DNA of 64,000 bases from JAAAOZ01 sp964496595 (lineage in GTDB: Bacteria; Chloroflexota; Anaerolineae; B4-G1; SLSP01). The notes below the pieces were generated by a model that was not told the DNA's origin, did no database searches, and was given only the letters and a program-made list of their open reading frames with translations. The translations under genes were made by a program, and so were the position numbers. The stretch is from NCBI GenBank assembly GCA_964496595.1, contig CAZCAI010000005.1:1-64000 (forward strand), written 5' to 3'. Positions within the stretch are counted from its first letter, which is position 1; the number at the start of each line of letters is the position of its first letter. Shown in pieces: positions 37,763 through 46,906 of this stretch.

Positions 37763-40582
37763 TTAGGCTCCCTCTTCCACATCCAACCGCACATCCAAAG
37801 CCGCCAACCCCAACGCATCACCGATTTCACGAGCCGCGGTCTCAAGCACGGATTCCACATCTAACGTCTCACGCATCCGAGCGGCAACTTCACCCGTCAA
37901 CCGCTCGCGGGCTGCGCGACGTTGCGTCTCATCCAAAAGGCGCATATTTTCGGCGATCATCGCCATCCGCTCGGCGACGACCTCGATCAACGCAATCTCG
38001 TCGTCCGTCCACTCGCGCTCGCCGCGCTCGTCCTCAATCGTCACGCCGCCGACCAACTCGCCGCGCAGCAAGCTGGGCGCCACCAACACCGATCTCGGCG
38101 CCCCATCGTCATCCTCATGCGCGACGACTTGAGGTTTGCGCGCCGCGAGCGCCTGCTGGATCTTCACGGCGAGATCCTCATCGACGGGCGCGGCCCCGGG
38201 GCGCGCGACTTCATGCTCCGTCTGCGCTAGCCGGCGCTCGAACTCCGACCACGCGCGCTGTATATAGCGCCGCTGCGTCGACTCCATCTCGGCCAGGGCT
38301 GCCTGGGCCTGCTCTAACAAGCGTGTGTTCTCAATCGCGATCGCCACCTGGCTCGCCATCGTCTGCAAGATGGTGATGTCCTCCTCTGAGAAAGCCGCGC
38401 GCTCCGTAGATTGGATGGTCAGCGCGCCGATGGCTTGCCCCCGACTGATTAACGGCAGCGCCATCTCAGAGTGCGTGTCGGGCAGATGAGGATTATCGAA
38501 GCGCACCGCTGCCTGCCCTACATCCAGCGCGATGCGCGCCTCTTGATTCGCCACGCACTGCCCAATCATCGACGAGCCGCCGACTTCAAGCCTGTGACCG
38601 GCGGCCATCATCGCCTCGCCCGCCTCGCCAGTGCCGGCCCGGAGGACGGCCCAGCGACGCGGCTCACCCGTCCATTCCCCGCTCTCATCGACAAGGAAGA
38701 GACCGACATAGTAGAGATCAAAACGCTCGCATACCAGCGCGACCACCCGCTCCATCAGCACCTCGGGATCGAGGAAGTTGCTGACGACCTGCGCGACCTC
38801 GGCGGCGGCTTGGATCTGATGCGCGCGCTCCTCCACCTCCTCCAGCAAGAGCGTGCCCTTTAGCGCGCTACTAATCTGCCCGCGCAGCACGTGATAGGTC
38901 GTCCCTTGCCAGGGGTCGGCTTCAAAGAGCACCAGCCCCAATTGGTTATCCCGAAAGTAGAGCGGCTCCACAACTAAGCTGTAGGAGGCGGGGAACAACG
39001 CCGGCGGCATCAGATGCGGAGAGGGAAAACGCCGGTCGATCTGGTCAAGCGCCCGGCGGCCATGCTCGTCATAAGCCAACAGGAGATGCGACCACGCCGT
39101 CGGGGACGTGGGGTCTTCGTAGAGGGAAAGATAGCAGCGGGAGATGCCCAGGGTCGGAAGGTCTCCCACGAGCACATCCATCAATTCCGAAACCGTCTCC
39201 GTCGCCCGCATGCCTTCGCCCATCTGCTGGAGTCTGGTGAAGCGCTGTAAATCTCGCAGCCGCGCTTGAGACTCCACCCGGCTCTCCCAGCGACCGATCA
39301 AAATCCGCGCCTGATGCCAGAGATTTTCAGCGCGCGCCAATGTGGGGACCTCCTGAATACCGGCCTCAAAGCCGCAGCCCGTCACCGCCTGGCGGCGCAG
39401 CGTCGAGATCAGATGCTGCCAGACGCTAACATCACCCCGCGCGGTCACTATGCGCCGCAGGATCGTTTCCAAGATCGTGAGGAACTCTGCATCGCGGTCA
39501 TCCTCGGCGACAACCGCCCTGGTAAAGGCATCGATCAAGGAGCGGACGCTCTCGCGATCCACGCCCGTGATCCGGGGCATCACGGCTTGCAACAACATCT
39601 CCTCATCGACGATGCAGGCCTGCTCCGCACCCCCGCCCGAATTGTCCGCGCCGATGGTTTCGTAAGAAACGATGACATCTCGCAACTGCCTCGAAAAACA
39701 CCCACAGGAGCGACGCACGACCAACTCTGGCGCGACCAAGATTTCATCAGGCGCCGGATCGCCGCGCAATTGCGCCATCAGCAACTCACCGGCGCGCTGC
39801 CCGATTGTGTACCACGGCTGTGAGACCGTCGTCAGGGACGGGTCGAGGAATTTCGATTCGGGGCGATCATCAAATCCGACAACGGCGACATCGCCGGGGA
39901 TTTCAAACCCTCGCCGACGCAGGGATTGTATCGCCTGGGTAGCCATATAGTCATTGACGCCAACGACGGCGTCCAAAGTCACCTGGCGTTCATCCAATAG
40001 GATTTCGATGGCGCGCTCGCCCAAATCCAGCCCAAAGCCGCCCGGCGCGACCAAAGCCGGATCGACCGGCAAGCCGTGCTCGGTCAGCACATCGACGTAG
40101 GCTTGATAGCGCGTCTCCGCCTCGACATGGCCCTCCGGGCCGCGAATGAATGCGATGCGGCGGCGGGCATGATCTGCCACCAGATGCATCACGATGGCGC
40201 GCATGCCCTGGTAATTATCCACCAGCACATGAGGCATCTCGGCCATCACCTCAGAGACGTTGACCATCGGCAGCGGCAAGTATCGCTTGATGAAGGCCCG
40301 CGCGCGCGCCGACCCGATCTCATGCGCCAACATCCCGCCAAAGATGACCAGGCCATCCACAAGGTGGGGCGCAACCAGATCGTAGAGGATGTTAGCTTGC
40401 GCGATGAAGCCCTCTTCCGATTCCAGGGCCTCGCCGGCGAAAGCAATCAAATTCGCGCCCTGGGCCTGGACGACATCGTTCACGCCGGCCCACAAAGCAT
40501 GGCTGGTCGGATCGCTGCCGCCATAGGTCAAGAGGCCGACTGTAGGCCGATCTGGGATCATTTGGTCTTCATTAACTGCCAT
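37763..40582 (-). CDS. Soluble LacI-type ligand domain fused to GAF domains, no DNA-binding or output domain
   Basis: A 939-residue cytoplasmic receptor. Residues 13-290 form a LacI/GalR-type periplasmic-binding fold (PTVGLLTYGG start, HVLVDNYQGMRAIVMHL, RRIAFIRGPEGH, GVNDYMATQAIQSLRRRG, VAVVGFDDRPES), but the helix-turn-helix of LacI repressors is absent. After RRSCGC (C293, C295), a motif also seen in other LacI-domain signalling proteins, comes a helical region, a divergent GAF (about 450-590), an FDLYYVGLFLVDE/AGTGEAG GAF (about 600-770, with a six-residue insertion), the shortened GAF and the tail. No membrane segment is seen, so it should sense an internal sugar-like ligand. The ATG overlaps the preceding TAA (TAATG). 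Confidence 0.9.
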   Translation of the reverse strand: MAVNEDQMIPDRPTVGLLTYGGSDPTSHALWAGVNDVVQAQGANLIAFAGEALESEEGFIAQANILYDLVAPHLVDGLVIFGGMLAHEIGSARARAFIKRYLPLPMVNVSEVMAEMPHVLVDNYQGMRAIVMHLVADHARRRIAFIRGPEGHVEAETRYQAYVDVLTEHGLPVDPALVAPGGFGLDLGERAIEILLDERQVTLDAVVGVNDYMATQAIQSLRRRGFEIPGDVAVVGFDDRPESKFLDPSLTTVSQPWYTIGQRAGELLMAQLRGDPAPDEILVAPELVVRRSCGCFSRQLRDVIVSYETIGADNSGGGAEQACIVDEEMLLQAVMPRITGVDRESVRSLIDAFTRAVVAEDDRDAEFLTILETILRRIVTARGDVSVWQHLISTLRRQAVTGCGFEAGIQEVPTLARAENLWHQARILIGRWESRVESQARLRDLQRFTRLQQMGEGMRATETVSELMDVLVGDLPTLGISRCYLSLYEDPTSPTAWSHLLLAYDEHGRRALDQIDRRFPSPHLMPPALFPASYSLVVEPLYFRDNQLGLVLFEADPWQGTTYHVLRGQISSALKGTLLLEEVEERAHQIQAAAEVAQVVSNFLDPEVLMERVVALVCERFDLYYVGLFLVDESGEWTGEPRRWAVLRAGTGEAGEAMMAAGHRLEVGGSSMIGQCVANQEARIALDVGQAAVRFDNPHLPDTHSEMALPLISRGQAIGALTIQSTERAAFSEEDITILQTMASQVAIAIENTRLLEQAQAALAEMESTQRRYIQRAWSEFERRLAQTEHEVARPGAAPVDEDLAVKIQQALAARKPQVVAHEDDDGAPRSVLVAPSLLRGELVGGVTIEDERGEREWTDDEIALIEVVAERMAMIAENMRLLDETQRRAARERLTGEVAARMRETLDVESVLETAAREIGDALGLAALDVRLDVEEGA

Positions 40583-42561
40583 TAATCGTCGCCTCCTTCG
40601 TCGCCCACAACGTCGCCCACAACGTCCCCACCCTCCACATCGCCCACCGGCTCCAGCTCTTCTGCGCTGGACGTTTCCCGATCCAGGATACCGATCCGCG
40701 CGGCGACGCGCGATCCGCCCAACGCCTTGCTCAACTCCTCGGTGGTGATGCGCAACAATGATGCGATGTCCGGCGCCCGCTCCATTTGATCCGTGATCGC
40801 GCGAATCGCGCGCTCGCGGGAGGCGCGCCGCCGCGCCTCCTCAAACAGACGCGAGCTTTCCAACGTCGGGCCGGTCTGCCCTACCAGGGTCTCGATCAAT
40901 GAGATTTCGTCAGATGTCCAAGGGCCGGCCTCCGGCGATTTGCGCAGATCCAGGACGCCGACGACCTGATTTCGCGCCTGAACGGGGATGGCCAAGGCAT
41001 AGCCTGCCGCCTCTCCGCCCGTCTGATCTGCTTCGATTTTGCGGCCTTGGACCGGCGCCTGCGCCGTCAAGGCCTCCGTCATCTCTGCATACCACACCGG
41101 ATCGGCGCTGACGCCCTGCTCACGGCTGAAGCGATAGCCGCGCAAACCGGCGCGCACGATCTGCGCCCAGGCCTCGCGACTGTATTGTCCGTAAAGGCGC
41201 TCCATCTCGTGCAGCCGCGCCTGGGACTCCTGATACAGACGGGCGTTATCCAAGGCCAGGGCAACCTGATCGGCCAACGCCTGGAAGACCGTCACGTTCT
41301 CATCGGTGAAAGCCCGCCCCTCGACGCTCTGCACATCCAGCGCGCCGAAGATGCGTCCGCGCGCGCGCAAGGGCAACGCCGCCTCCGAGCGCGTCTCCGG
41401 CAGATCGGGATTGGCGTAGTGGACGGCGTCCTGGGTCGTATCGAGGACAATGTAGGGCTCGCCCGATTCGATCACCCGCCCCACGATGCCCTCGCCAACA
41501 CGCAAGCGATGCTGACGCTCCAGCATGCGCTCGCCGCCCTCACTGGAGACGGCCCGCAACATAGCATATTGCTCGCTTTCATCCACCAAGAAGAGGCCGG
41601 TGTGATAGAAGCCAAATTGGTTGCTGACCAGGCGCACGATGTATTGTTGTAGTTCCTCCGGGTCGAGGACGGTCGTCGCCGCACGCCCCACCTCGGCAGA
41701 GATGCGCATCTGATCGGTGAGCGATTCCAGCGCCTGCGTCCGCTCCACGATCCGCGCTTCCAAGTCGGCGTAGAGATCGTGCAACTCCTGAGCCATCTGA
41801 TTAAATGTCTGGGCCAAGCGTCCCAACTCATCCTGGGTGGCGACGGTCACGCGATGTTCTAAATCCCCGGCGGCCAAGCGTTCGGCGCCCTGCACGAGGA
41901 TGCCCACGGAGCGCCCGAAAGCGCGCAGGATGGCGTACGCCATCCACACGCTGAGCACAACCACCAACAAAAACACCCCGAAGACCGTTCGCGAGACTGC
42001 ACGTTGCGCCTCGGTCGCGCGCTCCAAAGCCACGAGCTGCTCCTCTTGCGCCCGCAACACCACTTGATCCAATGTGTCTGAAATACGTTGCAATTCATTA
42101 CCCAACGCATAGATGCGCGTCCGCCGCGTCGCGACCCAGTCCTCCTCCGCGACCAGCGTGATCATATAAGCGACCATGCGGTTCAAGTTTTCGATAGTAG
42201 CATCCAACGTAAGATCCGGTTCTGTGAAAGTGGCGGCAAAAACATCATAGTGATCGTTCAATTCATCCAGGCGAGCTTGCACATCAGAAACAAAAAGCTC
42301 ACGATCTTCACGGAAGATTCCCTCATCCAGCGCCAAGAGGAGATTCAGGCGGGCGCGGGATAGGGCCTCGGCGGATAACGTCCGCCGGCTTTGCACGGCT
42401 AGTTGCTCGTTAGCGCTCGACATCACGTTGAGCTGATAAACAATCACGCCGGCCGATCCCAGCAGCAACAGGATAATCGCTCCAAAGCCCATCAGCAGGG
42501 CGCCCCGCAATGATAATTGCGACCTCCGCGCCGGTTCTTTAGCTTCCATATAATTGCTCAT
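40582..42561 (-). CDS. Helical-ectodomain HAMP-GAF receptor without output domain
   Basis: A 659-residue receptor: helix 20-43, helical ectodomain of about 150 residues, helix about 192-212, HAMP, GAF with FGFYHTGLFLVDE and AVSSEGG (280-440), shortened GAF (450-570) and tail (575-625). The protein ends in an acidic Gly/Val/Asp repeat (VVGDVVGDEGGDD) encoded by an imperfect 12-bp tandem repeat of CGTCGCCCACAA at 40599-40622. ATG 42561 follows GGAG. It is coupled at its 3' end to the LacI-GAF gene. No separate binding-protein gene lies before it, unlike most other two-helix receptors. Confidence 0.87.
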   Translation of the reverse strand: MSNYMEAKEPARRSQLSLRGALLMGFGAIILLLLGSAGVIVYQLNVMSSANEQLAVQSRRTLSAEALSRARLNLLLALDEGIFREDRELFVSDVQARLDELNDHYDVFAATFTEPDLTLDATIENLNRMVAYMITLVAEEDWVATRRTRIYALGNELQRISDTLDQVVLRAQEEQLVALERATEAQRAVSRTVFGVFLLVVVLSVWMAYAILRAFGRSVGILVQGAERLAAGDLEHRVTVATQDELGRLAQTFNQMAQELHDLYADLEARIVERTQALESLTDQMRISAEVGRAATTVLDPEELQQYIVRLVSNQFGFYHTGLFLVDESEQYAMLRAVSSEGGERMLERQHRLRVGEGIVGRVIESGEPYIVLDTTQDAVHYANPDLPETRSEAALPLRARGRIFGALDVQSVEGRAFTDENVTVFQALADQVALALDNARLYQESQARLHEMERLYGQYSREAWAQIVRAGLRGYRFSREQGVSADPVWYAEMTEALTAQAPVQGRKIEADQTGGEAAGYALAIPVQARNQVVGVLDLRKSPEAGPWTSDEISLIETLVGQTGPTLESSRLFEEARRRASRERAIRAITDQMERAPDIASLLRITTEELSKALGGSRVAARIGILDRETSSAEELEPVGDVEGGDVVGDVVGDEGGDD

Positions 42562-42588
42562 AATTGCTCCGTCGTCCTACGGCTTTTG

Positions 42589-44430
42589 TCATTCGCCATA
42601 CGATCGCTTGCCTGGTTCCGCCACCATTTCTAAGACAACTTCATCCAAAGAGAGCCGTTGCCCCAATTCTTGGACGGCCGTCCGCAACATATCTTCCAAA
42701 TTGGTCGCAGCTCGCATCTGAGAGGAAATATCTCCTACCAGACGCTCACGGGCCGCGCGCATTTGCGCACTTTCGAAGAGCCGCGCGCTATCTAAGGCCA
42801 GCTCCAACTGCTCGTTGATCATCCGCACTAAATCAACTTGACTTTCGGACCAGCGGGCGCGCTCGCCGGATTTCTCGATGTGCATCACGCCGATCACGGC
42901 ATCACGCACGGTGATGGGGACGGTGATGCGAGCGACGCCATCTTGAGTATCTCGATCTATGACGAGACGTCGCTCCCGCACAGCCACGCGCGTCGCCCTG
43001 GCGGGTTCTGCCATCTCAACCTCCTCAACGATCTCGCCCTGCGCATATCGCAAGATCTTGCGCTGCTCGCCTCCGCGCTGCCAAATCTCTTGATCGTAGG
43101 GCTGGTAAAGGCGCTGTAACTCGCGCATTTGATGGTGTGTTTGTTGGAGCCGGGAGATGTTCTGGATGGCGATGGATAGCTGATCGGCCAGCACCTGCCA
43201 GGCGTCCAAATCTTCCTCGTGGAAAGCTTCGGGCGCCAGGCTCTGCAAGAAAAGAACGCCTTCGGCGCGCAAGCCCCGCCTGACGTCCCGCGCCGCTTGT
43301 CCCGCATCGAATGTCGCCGGCTGGAAGTGCAAGGGGAGAGCTAACTGCCGCGCGCCTTTTTGGCCCTCGCGAGAGATCCGGCCCGCCTGTGCGTACAATA
43401 CCGTGCTCACTAAACTTGGGATGCGACGTTCGCTCAATCCGACATCTCGAGAGGATGGTTCTGCCCGCGCCTCCGAAGCATCGCTACCCTCAGAAACGGC
43501 GCGCAATCGCAGACGCTGTCCTATGCCGGCTTGCCGCTCTGCGGAGAGCGCGGTCTCGTACATGTAGAGGCCCACGCTCGTGATACCGATATCTGCCAGG
43601 CGATGATGGATCAGGGCTACCACGTGATCTAAAAATGGCTCCACGGTCGTGATCCCGCATGTGGCCGCTATCACCTCGGCGGCAACGATGAATTGTCGCG
43701 ATTGGCGCTGCAGCCGGCGGTTCGCGGAGGCCAGTTCATCGGCCCGCTGGTGGCTCTCGCGTCGCGAGACCTCCAATGCCTCCGCCCGTTGCCAGGCCGT
43801 CTGCAACGTCGCCTCTTGCGCGCGGTTAAACATCCCCTGCGCCGCCCCGATGAGGGCAAGTACCAACAAGTACATCGCGCCAAAGTAGAGCAGCGATCCT
43901 ATCTCGGTGGGGTCCGGCAGTTGCAGGGACATCCAGCCCTGATAATGCGTCACGCCGAGGCCCACGTAGACTAAGGCGCTGAAGACGAGCGCGAAAAGTC
44001 CAATCCGCCAGCCGCCTAAGGGGAAGAGTAACGCCGGCCCCAGGAGCAGATACCAGACGCCCGGCCCGGTGATGCCGGCGACCTGCACGGTCAGAGCGCC
44101 GAAGAGATAAACAGCCATCACGAGTAGGCCCAAGCGCAGATGATAATCGAAGTCGCGCATCAAGAAGGACATCACGATCATGGCGTAGGCGATGAAATAA
44201 GACAATTCCGCCGGAATTTGCCCCGGATCTTGCATAACGTTGATCAAGGAAGGGATGAGCGTGAAGAATCCCCCAATGGCCGCGATGCCCAGCAATATAT
44301 TGAGCGCCTGCTGGCGCCGAGGTTGTAAATCAGCCGCCGCCGGCTTGGACATCAGAGGCGCCGGCCCTGGCGGCGCTTGATCACGCGGGTAGGAAGCGTC
44401 TGATTTCTCCGAGATATGCTGTTCGCTCAT
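42589..44430 (-). CDS. Six-helix membrane receptor with a strongly diverged GAF
   Basis: A 613-residue receptor. About six membrane segments (40-205), then a coiled coil and a first GAF-like domain (about 250-425) that lacks both the YY/FYH motif and the glycine motif; the equivalent strand reads GITSVGLYMYETAL and an insertion of charged and Ser-rich residues follows. The second shortened GAF (440-545; VARITVPITVRDAVIGVMHI) and the tail (550-605) are conserved. It is the most divergent receptor of the set and may sense something different or act mainly as a structural partner. ATG 44428-44430 has AGGAGA upstream. Confidence 0.85.
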   Translation of the reverse strand: MSEQHISEKSDASYPRDQAPPGPAPLMSKPAAADLQPRRQQALNILLGIAAIGGFFTLIPSLINVMQDPGQIPAELSYFIAYAMIVMSFLMRDFDYHLRLGLLVMAVYLFGALTVQVAGITGPGVWYLLLGPALLFPLGGWRIGLFALVFSALVYVGLGVTHYQGWMSLQLPDPTEIGSLLYFGAMYLLVLALIGAAQGMFNRAQEATLQTAWQRAEALEVSRRESHQRADELASANRRLQRQSRQFIVAAEVIAATCGITTVEPFLDHVVALIHHRLADIGITSVGLYMYETALSAERQAGIGQRLRLRAVSEGSDASEARAEPSSRDVGLSERRIPSLVSTVLYAQAGRISREGQKGARQLALPLHFQPATFDAGQAARDVRRGLRAEGVLFLQSLAPEAFHEEDLDAWQVLADQLSIAIQNISRLQQTHHQMRELQRLYQPYDQEIWQRGGEQRKILRYAQGEIVEEVEMAEPARATRVAVRERRLVIDRDTQDGVARITVPITVRDAVIGVMHIEKSGERARWSESQVDLVRMINEQLELALDSARLFESAQMRAARERLVGDISSQMRAATNLEDMLRTAVQELGQRLSLDEVVLEMVAEPGKRSYGE

Positions 44431-44463
44431 TATGTGATTCTCCTGACGGCTATCTTTTAGTAC

Positions 44464-44539
44464 GGTTTGTAGTTAGCTACAAAGCGACAGAAGTAGCGCT
44501 TTACGGCGCTCCATTTTATTACGCGCCGGACTACAAACC
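44464..44539. repeat. Palindromic intergenic element
   Basis: GGTTTGTAG (44464-44472) and CTACAAACC (44531-44539) form an outer stem. Inside are GTAGTTAGCTAC and an AGCGC/GCGCT hairpin. It makes up most of the 113-bp gap 44431-44543. It is unlike the elements at 17196, 27214 and 46850. No open frame or promoter is seen. Confidence 0.5.
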
Positions 44540-44543
44540 TAAA

Positions 44544-46766
44544 TTACTCCACCGCTCCCAACTGGAGGGTCACGGCGTCCGCATCCAAGGCCTCACCAAG
44601 CTCCTGGATGGCGCGCCGGGCGACGGTCTCCATATCGAGCGACTCGCGGATGTGGGCCGTGATCTCGCTGGCTAACTGCTCGCGCGCGGCCCGACGTTGG
44701 GATTCCTGAAAGAGACGCGCGCTTTCCAATGCATCTCCGAGCTGATCGACCAGGCTCTGCAAGATCGCTTGCTCTTTCTCAGTCCATGCCACTTGTACGC
44801 CCTCGGAGCCTGAAGGCGCGTGCTTGCGGAAGCTCAACACCCCGATCGGTTCGCCGCGAACGCGCAGGGGGATAGTCAACACCGGCGCCTCTGATGGCGC
44901 TTCAGCCTGGAGTTGGATGCTCTGTCTCTCCTCCCAGGCACGCTGCATCACCTCCGGCCAATCGCCCGCAGTCGGGAAAACGCGATCCCGCCCATAGCGA
45001 TAGCCCCAATCGGAGCGCTCCTCCAGAAGCTCCATCCACGCCGTGCGGCTCAACTCGCCGTAGGCCTGCCGCGCGGCCCGCAGCGCTTGCTGCGTCTCCG
45101 CGAACAAGCGCGCGTTATCCAACGCCACAGCGACCTGATCGGCCATCGTCTGAAGCACCGTGATCGTCGCGGGGTCGAAGGCGCCGGCGATATCGTCTTG
45201 GACGGTCAACGCGCCGATGACCTGCCCCCGCGCCCGCAGGGGCAACGCCGCCTCGGAGCGCGTGTCTGGCAACTCCGCGGTCGCCTCCCGCACCTCATCT
45301 GATTCGGCTTCCTGCGCCACTCGCGCCTGCGAATGGACGATGCTCCATCCAATCATCGAACCCTCGTCCACGCGCAAGCGATGGCCGCGCGATAGCATGA
45401 TCTGTCCGGCCTCGCCGGTGCCCGCGCGGAGGACGGCCCACTCGCCCACATCATCGACCAGGAAAAGCCCCACGTAGTAGAGATCGAAGCGCTCACGGAT
45501 CAGGGACACAATCTGCTGGATCAACTGCTCGGTGTCCAGGATCGAGGCGGCCGCCCGTCCGACCTCAGCCGAAGCTTCCAGGTACGTCGCCCGGCGCGCC
45601 AGATCCTTGGTTCGACTTTCGACTTGCTGCTCCAGGCTCCCGATGGTCTGCCGCAATTGTTGCGTCATCTGATTGAAGGTGCGCGCCAATAAACCCACCT
45701 CATCCTCGGTGGCGACCGGCGCCCGCGCCGCCAGATCACCTTCGACTACGCGCGTCGCCGCGTACGTAATATCCAAGACGGGGCGAGCGATACGTTGCGA
45801 GAGCCAGTAGACGACGCCGCTCAGGAACACGACCAAAGGGCCGCCAATCAAGCCCAGGAATCCCGCCAGGCGGCGCGCCGGTGCGAAAGCATCCGCTTGC
45901 GACATCTCGACCAGGAGCGCCACTTCACGCTCTTCGATCCACCGATAGACGCCGAGGACGGGTACGCCGGCGTAGTTGGTATAGAGCGCGCCGCCATCTT
46001 GTTTTTGCTGCACGGCCCGATCGATGCCCACGGTGTGCACACCACGGGGAAAATCGTCAGGCCCGAAGCGGAGGCTGGAAATGAAGGCGTTGAATTTATC
46101 CACCAGATAGGCCTCGCCGGACTCCCCCAAACCGACACGCTCCAAGACGATGCGATCCATCTTTTCCAGGTTCAAATGCACGGCCAACACGCCTAACCGC
46201 TCGCCATCGGGGCCGAAGATGGGCGTAGAAACGGTCATCCGGCGATCTCCGGTCACGGGCGAAGGGTAAACATTTTGCACAAAGGTATCTTCCTTGCCCT
46301 GGATATAGTATTGGTCATTGACGCGATATTCGCCCTCTTGCGTTTTATCTGTGGAGACGAGCACGCGCCCCCCAACATCGGATAAAATGGCAATCTCCCG
46401 AAAATCGGGCTTCTGCGCCAGCGCGGCGTTTAGGTAAGCCGTAAGCCCGTCATAGGCGGCTTGATAGGTCGCGGCCATAGGGCTTTCGGGGTCGGATGGC
46501 CCACTTTGGATCAACGTGGCTATCTGTTCCGACAGCGTGGGAAGGGAAGCGAAGAACCGCGCATCTTCGACCTGCATCTCGACCCAGCGATTCAATTCGC
46601 CTTCTTTGACGTGCGCGGCGGTATTCAAGCGCGCGAGCGCCGATTCCTCCAACGCAGATCGCGCCTGCGCAAACGCCACATATCCCACCAGGCTGATAGC
46701 CAGCAACAACAGCAATAAGAAGTAACTGACCAATCGAGCCATCAAGCTTTTTGTCCAAAACTTCAT
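44544..46766 (-). CDS. Double-Cache HAMP-GAF receptor without output domain
   Basis: A 740-residue receptor: helix 10-32; dCache ectodomain about 33-300, with FREIAILSDVGGRVLVSTDK, NDQYYIQGKEDTFVQNVY, PIFGPDGERLGVLAVHLNL and GESGEAYLVDKFNAFISS, the clearest dCache_1 match in the window; helix about 308-330; HAMP; GAF with FDLYYVGLFLVDD and AGTGEAG (395-555); shortened GAF (570-680) and tail (685-737). dCache_1 domains commonly recognise amino acids, polyamines or purines, but the ligand-binding residues are not identifiable by eye. GAGGG precedes the ATG at 46764-46766. A palindromic element lies in the 140-bp gap upstream. Confidence 0.9.
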   Translation of the reverse strand: MKFWTKSLMARLVSYFLLLLLLAISLVGYVAFAQARSALEESALARLNTAAHVKEGELNRWVEMQVEDARFFASLPTLSEQIATLIQSGPSDPESPMAATYQAAYDGLTAYLNAALAQKPDFREIAILSDVGGRVLVSTDKTQEGEYRVNDQYYIQGKEDTFVQNVYPSPVTGDRRMTVSTPIFGPDGERLGVLAVHLNLEKMDRIVLERVGLGESGEAYLVDKFNAFISSLRFGPDDFPRGVHTVGIDRAVQQKQDGGALYTNYAGVPVLGVYRWIEEREVALLVEMSQADAFAPARRLAGFLGLIGGPLVVFLSGVVYWLSQRIARPVLDITYAATRVVEGDLAARAPVATEDEVGLLARTFNQMTQQLRQTIGSLEQQVESRTKDLARRATYLEASAEVGRAAASILDTEQLIQQIVSLIRERFDLYYVGLFLVDDVGEWAVLRAGTGEAGQIMLSRGHRLRVDEGSMIGWSIVHSQARVAQEAESDEVREATAELPDTRSEAALPLRARGQVIGALTVQDDIAGAFDPATITVLQTMADQVAVALDNARLFAETQQALRAARQAYGELSRTAWMELLEERSDWGYRYGRDRVFPTAGDWPEVMQRAWEERQSIQLQAEAPSEAPVLTIPLRVRGEPIGVLSFRKHAPSGSEGVQVAWTEKEQAILQSLVDQLGDALESARLFQESQRRAAREQLASEITAHIRESLDMETVARRAIQELGEALDADAVTLQLGAVE

Positions 46767-46849
46767 AGGTCCCTCATCTTAATTGGTAAACAGGTAACTT
46801 GCTCGCGGCGTCTGATCCGTGCGGTCTCTAAGACCAAAAGACTCAGGGA

Positions 46850-46895
46850 GTTCCAGAGAAAACCGCTCGTTTTTGGGAGATTGATTTTCTGGAAC
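46850..46895. repeat. Intergenic palindromic element, copy 3 (upstream of a dCache receptor)
   Basis: The shortest copy: GTTCCAGAGAAAA (46850-46862) faces TTTTCTGGAAC (46885-46895), with CCGCTCGTTTTTGGGAGATTGA between them. It matches the elements at 17196-17272 and 27214-27299 in sequence and orientation. A 5-bp GGTCT/AGACC hairpin lies about 20 bases away. The rest of the gap 46767-46906 shows nothing else. Confidence 0.6.
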
Positions 46896-46906
46896 GTCCC
46901 AAACGG

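Noticed and set aside
37763..40582. LacI-family transcription repressor
   Set aside because: The protein starts directly at the ligand-binding fold; the N-terminal helix-turn-helix is missing.
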